A stretch of DNA of 64,000 bases from Rhizobiaceae bacterium (GCA_016742175.1 JACVCH010000009.1:158040-222039), one strand, 5' to 3'. Positions 37,056 to 48,276 are shown, counted from the stretch's first letter. The notes: generated by a model not told the origin, from the sequence alone. Numbers and translations are program-made.

Positions 37056-40000
37056 ATGCGCTTCAACCGGCTCCGCCTCCTCGGCTTCAAATCCTTCGTC
37101 GATCCCGGTGAATTCGTCATCGAACGCGGCCTGACGGGCGTGGTCGGGCCGAACGGCTGCGGCAAGTCGAACCTCGTCGAGGCGCTGCGCTGGGTGATGG
37201 GCGAAAGCTCGTACAAGAACATGCGCGCGTCCGGCATGGACGACGTCATCTTCTCCGGTTCGGGCACGCGGCCGGCGCGCAACACCGCCGAAGTCACGCT
37301 TTTCCTCGACAATTCCGACCGCACCGCGCCCGCCGCTTTCAACAATACCGACGAATTGCAGGTCTCGCGTCGGATCGAGCGCGCCTCGGGCTCGGTCTAC
37401 CGCATCAACGGCAAGGAGGCGCGCGCCAAGGACGTGCAGCTTCTCTTCGCCGACCAGTCGACCGGCGCGCGCTCGCCTTCGATGGTGGGGCAGGGGCGGA
37501 TCGGCGAACTGATCCAGGCCAAGCCCCAGGCGCGCCGGGCGCTGCTGGAAGAGGCGGCGGGCATTTCCGGCCTGCACTCGCGCCGCCACGAGGCGGAACT
37601 GCGCCTGCGCGCGGCGGAGCAGAACCTCGAGCGTCTCGACGACGTGACCGGCGAACTGGCGACGCAGATCGACAGCCTGAAGCGGCAGGCGCGGCAGGCG
37701 CAGCGCTTCAAGACGCTTTCGGCCGACATCCGCAAGGCCGAGGCGACGCTGCTTCATTTGCGCTGGGTGCACGCCAAGGCGCAGGAGGGCGAGGCGAAAT
37801 CGACGCTGGCGCGCGCGACGTCGCTGGTGGCCGAGCGCGCGCAGGCGCAGATCGAGGCGGCGAAGGCTCAAGGCATCGGCGCGCACAAGCTGCCCGGCCT
37901 GCGCGAGGCGGAGGCGGCGGCGGCCGCCGTTCTGCAACGACTGACCATTGCCCGAACGCAGCTCGAGGAAGAGACGAAGCGCATCGCCGCCCGGCGCGAC
38001 GAACTCGCCAAGCGGCTGGCGCAGGCCGATGCCGACATCGCGCGCGAGCGGCAGTTGATGAGCGAGAATGCCGGCATTCTCGACCGGCTGGCGGCAGAGG
38101 AAGTCGAGCTGAAGGCCGCCGGCGAGGGGCAGGCCGAGCGCGAGGCGGAGGCGGCGACGCGGCTCGCCGAAATCTCCGATCGGCTGGAAGGCTTCGAGCG
38201 TGACTTGTCGTCGGTGACGGCGAAGCGGGCGGAAAGCGCGGCGATCCGCGCGCAGGTGCAAAAGACGCTGCGCGATCTTGCCGAAAACCAGGTGCGGACC
38301 GAGCGCCAGAGACAGGCGAACGCGGCAGAACTGGCCGCGCTGGACGCCAAGGCCGCGAACCTGCCCGACCTAGCCGAAAAACGCGCCGAATTCGAGCGCG
38401 CCGAGACCGAGCGCACTGAGGCGGAAGACGCTGCGGCGGCAGCCGAGGCTGCGGTCGCGCCGGCGCGGGCGGCGGAAGCTGCGGCGCGCCCGCCGGTGCA
38501 GGAGGCGAAGAACGCGCTGGCGCGGGTGGAGACGGAAGCGCGGACGCTGGCGAAGATCCTGTCGGCGGGCGCCAGCGCGGCGTATCCGCCGGTGCTCGAC
38601 AGGATTTCCGTTGCGCGCGGCTACGAGACGGCGCTCGGCGCGGCGCTGGGCGACGACCTCGATCTGCCGCTCGATGCCGGCGCGGCCGCGCGGTGGGCAA
38701 TGATCGACGCGAGCGGCGATCCCGATCTGCCGTTGGGGGTCGAGGCACTTGCGGCGCATGTGACCGCGCCGGCCGAGCTTGGCCGTCGCTTGCGGCAGAT
38801 CGGCGTGGTGTCGAAAGAAGACGGCGCGCGGTTGCATGGCGCTCTCGCGGCGGGCCAGATGCTGGTCTCGCGGGAGGGCGATGTCTGGCGCTGGGACGGG
38901 GTGACGGCTGGCGCCGACGCGCCGAGCGCCGCCGCGCAAAGGCTGGCGCAGCGCAATCGCCTCGCCGAACTCGAGCGCGAGCAGGACGCGGCGCGGGAGG
39001 CGGTCGCGACCAGCGAAGCGGCGCTGAGGCGGGCGGAAGACGCTGCGCGCCATGCGGCGGACGCCGAACGGGCGGCGCGCGAGCGGCTGCGGCTTGCGCA
39101 GAAGGCCGTCGGCGAGAGGCGCGACGCGCTGGCGCAGGCCGAACGCGCGCGCGGCGAGATCGACAACCGGCGCGGCGCGCTGGACGAGACGGCGACACGG
39201 CTGGCCGAGACGCTGGCGGAGATTGCACGCGTCAGGGCGGAGGCCGAGGCGGCGCTGGCCGAGGCGCCGGATCTGACCGCGCTCGACGCGGCGTTTGCCG
39301 ACCTGTCCGCGAGAGTTTCGGCCGAGCGGCAGGCCGAGGCCGAGGCGCGCGCGGCGCGCGACGGGCTGGTGCGCGAGGCCGAGCAGCGCGCGCGAAGGCT
39401 AGCCGCGATCGGCAGCGAGCGGCAGGGCTGGGTGACGCGTGCGCAAAATGCCGGCGACCAGGTGAGCGCGCTCACGGTTCGGCGCGACGAGGCTGCCGCG
39501 GAGGCGGCGCAGCTCGCCGATGCGCCGGATGAGCTTGAGGTCAAGCGCCGCGCGCTCGCCGGCGAGATCGACAAGGCGGAGGCCGCGCGCAGGCTGGCCG
39601 CCGATGCACTTGCGAGCGCGGAAACGGGGCAGGTGGTACTCGACCGCGCCGCGGCCGACGCGATCGAGGGGCTGAGCCGCGCGCGCGAGGAACGCGGCCG
39701 CGCCGAGGAGCGGCTTTCGGCCGCCGAGGAGCGGCGCAAGGAAGTGGAAGTGCGCATGCGCGAGGTGGTCGGCGTCGAGCCGCATCTCGTCGCGCGGCAG
39801 GCCGAACTTCTGGCCGACCAGGCGGAGCCCGAAATCGCGGATGTCGAACGCCGGCTCGACCGGCTGAAGGGCGAGCGCGAGCGGCTGGGCGCGGTCAATC
39901 TGCGGGCCGAGGAGGAGGCGCGTGAGCTTTCCGAACGCTACGACCTGATCACCAAGGAGCGCGTCGACGTGGTGGACGCGATCGCGCGGCTGCGCGAGGC

Positions 40001-40511
40001 GATCCAGAGCCTGAACCGCGAGGGCCGGGAGAGGCTTCTGGCTGCGTTCGGCCGGGTCGATGCCGAGTTCCGGCGGCTTTTCACCCATCTGTTCGGCGGT
40101 GGGACGGCCGAACTGCAACTGATCGAATCCGACGATCCGCTCGAAGCGGGGCTCGAAATCCTCGCCCGCCCGCCCGGCAAGCGGCCGCAGACGATGACGC
40201 TGCTTTCGGGCGGCGAGCAGGCGCTGACGGCGATGGCGCTGATCTTCGCGGTGTTCCTGACCAACCCGGCGCCGATCTGCGTCCTCGACGAGGTTGACGC
40301 GCCGCTCGACGACCACAATGTCGAGCGCTTCTGCAATCTGATGGACGAGATGGCCGCGACGACCGAGACGCGCTTTGTCATCATCACCCACAATCCGATC
40401 ACCATGGCGCGCATGAACCGGCTGTTCGGCGTGACCATGGCCGAACAGGGCGTGAGCCAGCTCGTCTCGGTCGACCTGCAGACGGCCGAACAGATGCGCG
40501 AGGCGGTATGA
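37056..40511 (+). CDS. smc: Chromosome segregation protein SMC
   Basis: 1151 residues, full SMC length. Walker A GPNGCGKSN begins at residue 31, a long coiled coil runs from ~165 to ~490, the hinge starts near residue 511 (PPVLDRISVARGYETALG), the second coiled coil runs to ~1000, and the C-terminal head has the signature LSGGEQALTAMAL near 1050 and Walker B CVLDEVDAPLDDHN near 1075. Together with ScpA/ScpB (not here) it compacts and segregates the chromosome. Ala/Arg/Glu-rich coils produce many long false frames on other strands. Confidence 0.98.
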   Translation: MRFNRLRLLGFKSFVDPGEFVIERGLTGVVGPNGCGKSNLVEALRWVMGESSYKNMRASGMDDVIFSGSGTRPARNTAEVTLFLDNSDRTAPAAFNNTDELQVSRRIERASGSVYRINGKEARAKDVQLLFADQSTGARSPSMVGQGRIGELIQAKPQARRALLEEAAGISGLHSRRHEAELRLRAAEQNLERLDDVTGELATQIDSLKRQARQAQRFKTLSADIRKAEATLLHLRWVHAKAQEGEAKSTLARATSLVAERAQAQIEAAKAQGIGAHKLPGLREAEAAAAAVLQRLTIARTQLEEETKRIAARRDELAKRLAQADADIARERQLMSENAGILDRLAAEEVELKAAGEGQAEREAEAATRLAEISDRLEGFERDLSSVTAKRAESAAIRAQVQKTLRDLAENQVRTERQRQANAAELAALDAKAANLPDLAEKRAEFERAETERTEAEDAAAAAEAAVAPARAAEAAARPPVQEAKNALARVETEARTLAKILSAGASAAYPPVLDRISVARGYETALGAALGDDLDLPLDAGAAARWAMIDASGDPDLPLGVEALAAHVTAPAELGRRLRQIGVVSKEDGARLHGALAAGQMLVSREGDVWRWDGVTAGADAPSAAAQRLAQRNRLAELEREQDAAREAVATSEAALRRAEDAARHAADAERAARERLRLAQKAVGERRDALAQAERARGEIDNRRGALDETATRLAETLAEIARVRAEAEAALAEAPDLTALDAAFADLSARVSAERQAEAEARAARDGLVREAEQRARRLAAIGSERQGWVTRAQNAGDQVSALTVRRDEAAAEAAQLADAPDELEVKRRALAGEIDKAEAARRLAADALASAETGQVVLDRAAADAIEGLSRAREERGRAEERLSAAEERRKEVEVRMREVVGVEPHLVARQAELLADQAEPEIADVERRLDRLKGERERLGAVNLRAEEEARELSERYDLITKERVDVVDAIARLREAIQSLNREGRERLLAAFGRVDAEFRRLFTHLFGGGTAELQLIESDDPLEAGLEILARPPGKRPQTMTLLSGGEQALTAMALIFAVFLTNPAPICVLDEVDAPLDDHNVERFCNLMDEMAATTETRFVIITHNPITMARMNRLFGVTMAEQGVSQLVSVDLQTAEQMREAV

Positions 40512-40894
40512 GCGACGACTTGGCGAAGAGGGCAGCGGAGCTGTCGACGGCGCTGCGCGACATGCACAAGGCGCTGATCCATGCCGAGGCCGGCGACGAT
40601 CCGGCCTATGCGAACCCCTATACGCTGCTCTTCGACGTGATCGGCAATCCGCGCTTTGCCTGGCTCGAAAGCCTGTCGCAGCTCATCGTGGTGCTGGACG
40701 AGGCGCGGGCCGACAAGGAAACCTTCTCCGGCGACATCCTCACTGATGCGGCACGGAGCGCCGGTCGGCTGATCGGCGAAGGCGAGGATCACGACGCGCA
40801 ATTTCGCCTGCGCCACCTGATGGCGGTGCAGAACGCACCCGACGTCGCGATCGCAACGGGCAGGCTGCGCCGTACGCTCGCGTCGATCACCTAG
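40508..40894 (+). CDS. Conserved hypothetical protein coupled to smc
   Basis: 128 residues; start overlaps the smc stop (ATGA), so translation is coupled. No domain is recognised with certainty. The sequence is helical: ELSTALRDMHKALIHAE, then NPYTLLFDVIGNPRFAWLES and LSQLIVVLDEARAD. The close coupling suggests a role linked to smc or simply shared expression. Its TAG stop forms the first bases of the R3 element. Confidence 0.8.
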   Translation: MSDDLAKRAAELSTALRDMHKALIHAEAGDDPAYANPYTLLFDVIGNPRFAWLESLSQLIVVLDEARADKETFSGDILTDAARSAGRLIGEGEDHDAQFRLRHLMAVQNAPDVAIATGRLRRTLASIT

Positions 40895-41057
40895 AGCGCG
40901 ATGAGCTCGGGTTGAACCGTTCTGCCGGGTGCATTCGCGCCAAATCCGTCGGCCTTCGGACTTGACCGTATCTCGATACGGCCTGCGCCGAAGCCCTCGG
41001 CCTTGTCACGAATTCCCTCCGGCAGAATGGTTCAACCCGAGCTCATCTCGCTCCTAG
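40891..41057. repeat. R3 inverted-repeat element, copy 1
   Basis: A 167-bp unit bounded by CTAG on each side. The terminal repeats pair over about 36 bases (GATGAGCTCGGGTTGAACC on the left with its complement on the right, ending GAGCTCATCTCGCTCCTAG). It fills exactly the gap between the stop codons of the two convergent genes (40894 and 41058), so both genes end in the element, which can fold into a long hairpin. Confidence 0.88.
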
Positions 41058-41399
41058 TCATTCGGCCCAGACGGCCAGCTCATTGCCCGCCGGATCGGTG
41101 AAATGGAAACGGCGGCCGCCGGGGAAGTCGAAGATCGGCTTCACGATCCTGCCGCCTGCGCCCTGCATCGCGTCCAGCGTGCGCTCCAGGTCGGTCGAGA
41201 AAAGGACCGGCAGGGGCTTTGCCTCCGGCGCGGCCGAGCCGTCGAAGCCGCCGTCGAGGCCTTCCGAAAAGGCGGAGTAGCGCGGGCCGTAATCGGTGAA
41301 GGTCCAGCCGAAGGCGGCGCTGTAGAAGGCCTTGACGCTGTCGATCGCGCCGCCCGCCGCCTGCATTTCGAGATAATCGAGTTTTCCGTCCTTGCGCAT
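41058..41399 (-). CDS. VOC (glyoxalase/bleomycin-resistance fold) protein
   Basis: 113 residues. LDYLEMQAAGGAIDSVKAFY, AAFGWTFTDYGPRYSAF and the C-terminal GGRRFHFTDPAGNELAVW are the VOC pattern of paired beta-alpha-beta-beta-beta units. Metal and substrate are unknown. GGAG lies before ATG 41399, and a GTTC-N7-GTTC box, the LexA-box form of alphaproteobacteria, is 18 bases upstream. Confidence 0.9.
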   Translation of the reverse strand: MRKDGKLDYLEMQAAGGAIDSVKAFYSAAFGWTFTDYGPRYSAFSEGLDGGFDGSAAPEAKPLPVLFSTDLERTLDAMQGAGGRIVKPIFDFPGGRRFHFTDPAGNELAVWAE

Positions 41400-41416
41400 T
41401 CGTCAACTCCGTGTAT

Positions 41417-41431
41417 GTTCACTTTATGTTC
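41417..41431. promoter_or_regulatory. Possible LexA (SOS) box
   Basis: GTTCACTTTATGTTC fits the alphaproteobacterial LexA recognition pattern GTTC-N7-GTTC exactly, with the usual AT-rich spacer. It lies upstream of the VOC gene (start 41399) and far upstream of ppdK. Function is inferred from motif only. Confidence 0.55.
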
Positions 41432-41581
41432 TAACCAATCCGAGGAGGAAAGGCAAGCGAAAGCATTGGAAATGAAGCGTGTCCGGGACTCAATCGATTG
41501 AGGTCGGCGAGCGGGGAGGGGACGCCTTGCCTTTTGCTGCGCTGCACTCTATCGCTCGAAACCCGCAGCATGGAGGACGGC

Positions 41582-44241
<2,660 letters not shown>

Positions 44242-44245
<4 letters not shown>

Positions 44246-44402
44246 AGCAAGATGGGCTTGGGTTGAACCATTCTGGCGGAGGGAATTCGTGACAAGGCCG
44301 AGGGCCGCGGCGCAGGCCGTATCGAGATACGGTCCGGAGGCCGACGGATTGGGCGCGAATGCACCCGGCAGAATGGTTCAACACGAGTTCATCGCGCTCT
44401 GG
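44242..44402. repeat. R3 inverted-repeat element, copy 2 (opposite orientation)
   Basis: A 161-bp unit beginning with CTAG at the ppdK stop and ending near TCATCGCGCTCTGG. Its reverse complement lines up with copy 1 through nearly all its length, including the centre GTATCTCGATACGGCCTGCG. Both complete copies thus begin in a TAG stop codon. Confidence 0.86.
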
Positions 44403-44619
44403 ATTGGGCTGAGCGGCGTTTTGCTCCGATAGCAAACGAGGCGCGTAAACGCTGGAGCGGCGGGCATTCTGACGAATGCCAAGTACGCCGCTTGAGCTGT
44501 CAGTCCGGCCGCATTTCTGCGTTGCCGGACGATTCTGCTTGGCCGCAAGATGCGTCATTGGAGGTCGATGTACCGCATCGGCCGTGTCCGGCATACGTTG
44601 CGGGAGCCCGCCGACGGTG

Positions 44620-44762
44620 AGGCGGAAGGGCCGGGTGAGTTCGCGCCAAATCCGCCGATCTTCGGAGTTGGCCGTACCGATCCCGATGCGGTCAAGGCAA
44701 AAGCCGCTGTCCTTGCCGCGATCCTACCGGCAGAGCGATTCAACCCAGTTCGTCGCGCGCTC
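44620..44762. repeat. R3 element, decayed copy
   Basis: Scattered matches to copy 1 in the same order: TTCGCGCCAAATCCG, a diverged centre, CCGGCAGAGCGATTCAACCC and CGTCGCGC. Terminal repeats are largely lost. The gap 44403-44813 holds this remnant and otherwise nothing recognised; frames there are not protein-like. Confidence 0.65.
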
Positions 44763-44813
44763 GGGAACAGCGCGCGCCGGGATTGCTTCCGGCGCGCCTG
44801 TCCGATTTCGGCT

Positions 44814-45182
44814 TCACGCCTTCTTTGCGTGCGGCTGCCAGAGTTCGAGCAGCGCCAGGAGCGCGACGAGCGCGCCGAGGCCCATGTGCCAGGCGCGCAG
44901 GTCGCCTGCATAGTTGAACACATAGGGCGACGCGATCATCCACAGACCGCAGACCAATGCCACCGCCTCTTCCCACAACCGGTGCGCCGCGAGCTCCATC
45001 AGGCCGATGGCCATGACGAGGCCGCCCGCGACGATGGTCGTCACGAACATGACCGTCATGCCTTCGAAGCCGACGATGAAGGGCGAGGCCACGATCAGCG
45101 CGCCGAGCGCGATGGCTGCGAAGTCCTCCCAGCTCCGGTGTACGGAGAGCCCGAGAGGTTCCATATTGTTGAGCGTTGCCAT
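44814..45182 (-). CDS. SPW-repeat membrane protein
   Basis: 122 residues, four membrane helices as two repeated pairs, each containing an SP[W/F/Y] motif: IVASPFIVGFEG and MIASPYVFNYAG. ATG 45182 follows AGGAGG. SPW-repeat proteins are small inner-membrane proteins without an assigned function. Stands alone between repeats and the operator region of the nucleotidyltransferase. Confidence 0.88.
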   Translation of the reverse strand: MATLNNMEPLGLSVHRSWEDFAAIALGALIVASPFIVGFEGMTVMFVTTIVAGGLVMAIGLMELAAHRLWEEAVALVCGLWMIASPYVFNYAGDLRAWHMGLGALVALLALLELWQPHAKKA

Positions 45183-45374
45183 GACAAATCCTCCTTCAGG
45201 CTACGTTCGTGCGCAGCCGGACTGCCGGAGGACTTCTGGCGTCACGAAACTCCTCATTCGGTCAGTTCGCACGCACGGATAGGATTATCTTCCATCTGGT
45301 GTTTGTTTTCAATGGGATAGATGTCGCAGGGCGTGTCGCAGGCGAACGAAGCCTTCAAGCGGGTCCATCCCGAG

Positions 45375-45402
45375 ATATACCCAATTCGCCAATTGGGTAT
45401 AT
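45375..45402. promoter_or_regulatory. Perfect palindromic operator 1 upstream of nucleotidyltransferase gene
   Basis: Twelve-base arms ATATACCCAATT and AATTGGGTATAT match perfectly around CGCC. The right arm overlaps a -10-like TATATT (45398-45403). Its centre is 56 bp from that of operator 2. Confidence 0.7.
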
Positions 45403-45430
45403 TGACAGGAAGGCAAGAGTTCGCGCAAGG

Positions 45431-45458
45431 TTATACCCAAATCGCATTTTGGGTATAA
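45431..45458. promoter_or_regulatory. Palindromic operator 2 upstream of nucleotidyltransferase gene
   Basis: Arms TTATACCCAAAT and TTTTGGGTATAA (11 of 12 paired) flank CGCA. The same half-site TATACCCAA as operator 1, ending four bases before the ATG; the right arm includes TATAAA, a possible -10. A repressor bound here would block transcription or translation. Confidence 0.7.
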
Positions 45459-45462
45459 ATCC

Positions 45463-46506
45463 ATGTCGTCGAGACTTGACATCGCCTACGCAACCTTGGT
45501 TGCCGAGCTGCTCGACCGCTGCCTCGACGCCCAGTTCGACGCCGATTTCGACGAAGCGGGCTCCTTCATCAAAGTGAAGTCGAAGGACCGGCACTACTGG
45601 TACTACAAGCCGTCGCTGCGTGGAGGCGCTGCGGACAAGCGCGTCTATGTCGGGCCGGCTCACGACGCCGAGATCAACCGACGCGTCGAGACGTTCAAGA
45701 GCTACAAGAACGATTTCCAGGCGCGCCGCCGGATCGTGTCGACGCTGGTGCGCGAAGCACGTCTGTTCGCGCCCGACCAGCGTGTCGGCGATGTCGTGGA
45801 GGCGGTCTGGAAGGCCGGGCTCTTCAGGCTTCGCGCATGTCTTGTCGGGACCATCGCCTTCCAGACCTACGGCACGGTCCTCGGTTATCGCATGTCGGGC
45901 GCATCGCTCCAGACCGGTGACATCGATCTGGCGCTCTTCCATTCGATTTCGGTCGCGGTGGAAGACACGATGCCTCCGGTGCTGGCCGTTTTGAAAGGCG
46001 TGGACGAGAGCTTTCGGCCGATACCGCAATTGGGAGACGAGGCAGGACCTTCGCGCTTCCAGGCGGATCAGGGACTTCGCGTCGAGTTCCTGACGCCGAA
46101 CCGGGGCTCGGACGATCATGCCGACAAGCCCGCTGCCATGCCTTCGCTCGGCGGAGCGTCGGCGATGCCGCTTCGGTTCCTCGATTTCCTGATCCGCGAC
46201 CCGGTTCGCACCGTCCTGCTGCACAAGGGCGGCGTGCCCGTCCTCGTGCCCGATCCCAATCGCTATGCCGTTCACAAACTGATCGTGGCTGCGCGTCGCA
46301 GGACCGGGACCGGCAAGGATTTGAAGGACCTGGAGCAGGCTGCAATGCTCGCCACGGCTCTACAGGCAACGGGTCGAACCGCGGATCTGAAGGATGCGTA
46401 CGAGGAGGCGCGCGAGCGAGGCGCTGCCTGGCGCGAGGCGCTCGACGCCTCCCTGTTCCGCATGGAACGTCTGGGGCTCAGGTCGATGTCCGAAGCCTTG
46501 GCGTGA
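45463..46506 (+). CDS. Nucleotidyltransferase-fold protein (GSU2403-like)
   Basis: 347 residues. The middle has a minimal nucleotidyltransferase core: LVGTIAFQTYG (129-139, in place of the Gly-Ser turn) and Asp153-Ile-Asp155 in TGDIDLALFH. An N-terminal ~110-residue region with RHYWYYKPSLRGG and a helical C-terminus (KDLKDLEQAAMLATALQ) complete it. The domain is shared by toxins such as AbiEii and MNT but also by other enzymes; role unknown. Two palindromes lie directly upstream, yet no regulator gene is adjacent. DUF427 is convergent three bases downstream. Confidence 0.85.
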   Translation: MSSRLDIAYATLVAELLDRCLDAQFDADFDEAGSFIKVKSKDRHYWYYKPSLRGGAADKRVYVGPAHDAEINRRVETFKSYKNDFQARRRIVSTLVREARLFAPDQRVGDVVEAVWKAGLFRLRACLVGTIAFQTYGTVLGYRMSGASLQTGDIDLALFHSISVAVEDTMPPVLAVLKGVDESFRPIPQLGDEAGPSRFQADQGLRVEFLTPNRGSDDHADKPAAMPSLGGASAMPLRFLDFLIRDPVRTVLLHKGGVPVLVPDPNRYAVHKLIVAARRRTGTGKDLKDLEQAAMLATALQATGRTADLKDAYEEARERGAAWREALDASLFRMERLGLRSMSEALA

Positions 46507-46509
46507 CAT

Positions 46510-46884
46510 TCACCCCGCGTCGATCGTGACCTTGTGCGGGTAGAACGCGCCGTGGTCTGCGATGGCGGAGACCTCGTCGTAGGGCCGTTGATAGGCCCAC
46601 ATGACGTCAGGCTCGCCTTCGCCCTGGCCGGTGACGCTCCAGTAGGTCGCGTCGCCCTTGAAGGGGCAGTGGGTCTTCGTGTCCGACGCGAGGAGATGCT
46701 CGAAATAGATGTCGGCGAAGGGGATGTAGAGGACCGGCGGATAGGTGGCCTCGCGCAGTTCCAGCGCATTGCGCGTCGAGGCGATGACGACTTCGCCGAA
46801 CCTGACGGTGACGGCGCCGGGATGGGGCGCGATGGTGATGGTGTGGCCGGGATCGCGCTTCAGGCCGGGTGACGGATTGGACAT
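46510..46884 (-). CDS. DUF427 family protein
   Basis: 124 residues. The beta-rich DUF427 pattern is clear: VTVRFGEVVIASTRNALELRE, PVLYIPFADIYFEHL, HCPFKGDATYWSV and WAYQRPYDEVSAIADHGAFY. Function unknown for the family; conserved His/Cys/Lys in the HCPFKG loop suggest an active or binding site. ATG 46884 follows CAGGAGG, an ideal ribosome site. Confidence 0.93.
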   Translation of the reverse strand: MSNPSPGLKRDPGHTITIAPHPGAVTVRFGEVVIASTRNALELREATYPPVLYIPFADIYFEHLLASDTKTHCPFKGDATYWSVTGQGEGEPDVMWAYQRPYDEVSAIADHGAFYPHKVTIDAG

Positions 46885-46980
46885 GGCAACCTCCTGATCT
46901 GACGGGGAAGTAGGGTCGCCATGCCGCCGGAGCAAGTCGTCGGCCGGCATGCGTCCATGCCGGGCTGTAGACGCAATCGT

Positions 46981-47637
46981 TCATTCGGTGTGATGATGGT
47001 CGTGGTGCCGATGCGCCGAATGGGTCCCGGCCGAGCGACGCTCGCTGACGCTTTGGCGGACGATCTGCCACGCCGAGGAAAGGAAGAGCGCGGCCATGCC
47101 GAAGGCGACGACGACGTCCGGCCAGCCGGTCGCGCTGCCCCAGACGCCGAGTGCGGCAAGCATGACGGCGACATTGCCGATGGCATCGTTGCGCGAGCAC
47201 AGCCAGACGGAGCGGACGTTGGCGTCGCCGTCCTTGTAGCGCATCAGGATGAGGACGCTGGCGACATTGGCGGCGAGCGCCATGAAGCCGATTGCGCCCA
47301 TGATTTCGGCCTGCGGCGTGCCGAGATAGATGACGCGGTCGACGGTGGAGCCGAAGACCCAGAGACCCATGAGGAGGAGGCTGACGCCCTTGGCGAGCGC
47401 CGCCGTCGCGCGCACCTTGAGCGAGGCGCCGATGACGGCCAGGGAAATGCCGTAGGTCAGCGCGTCGGCGAAGAAATCGAGCGCGTCGGCCTGGAGCGCC
47501 TGCGAATGGGCAAGCTGGCCCGCAATCATCTCGATGGCGAACATGCCGGCATTGATGGCGATGACCGCCCAGAGCCTCCGCTTGTAGTCGTTGGAAATGC
47601 CATCGAAAACGGCATCGTGGCCGCAACTGGCGCTCAT
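46981..47637 (-). CDS. Cation diffusion facilitator (metal efflux) with unusual metal site
   Basis: 218 residues, six membrane helices of the CDF fold. Helix 2 has Asp54-FFA-Asp58; helix 5 reads CSRNDAIGNVAVM where other CDF pumps have HxxxDxxGS, so Cys147 replaces the usual His before Asp151. The C-terminus is His-rich (HSAHRHHDHHH), a likely metal-binding tail, and the cytoplasmic dimer domain of larger CDFs is missing. ATG 47637 is chosen over 47640 from the distance to GGAG. Divergent from a MerR regulator, with a MerR-type promoter between, so metal-inducible export is the likely role. Confidence 0.9.
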   Translation of the reverse strand: MSASCGHDAVFDGISNDYKRRLWAVIAINAGMFAIEMIAGQLAHSQALQADALDFFADALTYGISLAVIGASLKVRATAALAKGVSLLLMGLWVFGSTVDRVIYLGTPQAEIMGAIGFMALAANVASVLILMRYKDGDANVRSVWLCSRNDAIGNVAVMLAALGVWGSATGWPDVVVAFGMAALFLSSAWQIVRQSVSERRSAGTHSAHRHHDHHHTE

Positions 47638-47666
47638 CATGGTCTCCTTGTCTTCGATGAGCACAG

Positions 47667-47697
47667 ACACTAGAATCTCTAGCGACTAGAGGTTCAA
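47667..47697 (-). promoter_or_regulatory. MerR-type promoter and operator of the CDF gene
   Basis: On the minus strand, -35 TTGAAC (47697-47692) and -10 TAGTGT (47672-47667) are separated by 19 bp, the long spacer typical of promoters activated by MerR proteins. The spacer contains a perfect dyad of CTCTAG and CTAGAG around three bases (47677-47691). Confidence 0.85.
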
Positions 47698-47709
47698 GAG
47701 GTATTTTCG

Positions 47710-48129
47710 ATGCTGTCGACCGGCGAGGTTTCGCGGCGGGCGGGGATCAAGGTTCCGACGATCCGCTATTACGAGCAGATGGGGCTGGTCGCCGACCCGG
47801 GGCGGTCGGAAGGCAACCAGCGGCGCTACGGCAAGGCGGAGCTCGACCGGCTGATGTTCATCAGGCACGCCCGCGAACTCGGCCTTGGCATCGATGCGAT
47901 CCGCGAACTGCTGGACCTGAGCGACCACCCGGCGCAGCCCTGCGCCGATGCCGACCGGATCGCGGCCGAGCAGCTTGCGGCCGTACGCGCGAAGATCGCG
48001 CGGCTGCGCAAGCTCGAAGCCGAACTCGAACGGATCGCGACGCAATGCCGGGGCGGGACGGTGGACGCGTGCTACGTCATCCACGCGCTCGCCCATCACG
48101 AGCTGTGCGCGGACGAGCATCCTCGGTAG
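47710..48129 (+). CDS. MerR-family metal-responsive regulator (ZntR/CadR-like)
   Basis: 139 residues. N-terminal winged helix (TGEVSRRAGIKVPTIRYYEQMGLV), coiled-coil dimer helix (81-110) and metal loop with Cys78, Cys113, Cys121 and a final Cys133 near HALAHHEL. Cys78, Cys113 and Cys121 lie about where ZntR and CadR use Cys79, Cys114 and Cys124, so a divalent soft metal such as Zn, Cd or Pb is the expected signal. It should activate the divergent CDF gene and control itself. Confidence 0.92.
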   Translation: MLSTGEVSRRAGIKVPTIRYYEQMGLVADPGRSEGNQRRYGKAELDRLMFIRHARELGLGIDAIRELLDLSDHPAQPCADADRIAAEQLAAVRAKIARLRKLEAELERIATQCRGGTVDACYVIHALAHHELCADEHPR

Positions 48130-48276
48130 GGCCCATTGCAATTCTGGCCCGGCCGGCCTGCAAACGGCAGCTTTCTGCGCTTCAGGTGCTCATGTGCCCA
48201 ATGCACACTCCGCTCCGGTTCTCAAAATCTGCCGTTTTCGGCTCACCCGAACCAGAATTTCAACAGACTCCAAAAA

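Noticed and set aside
40891..41057. R3 as a complete insertion sequence
   Set aside because: Only ~165 bp and without any transposase frame; at most a non-autonomous element.
44403..44610. Small gene between R3 copies
   Set aside because: Short frames there lack ribosome sites and domain features, and part is repeat-derived.
45183..45374. Antitoxin or HTH gene next to the nucleotidyltransferase
   Set aside because: No frame with a ribosome site and HTH-like residues lies in this gap; the only frames overlap the operators and lack domain character.
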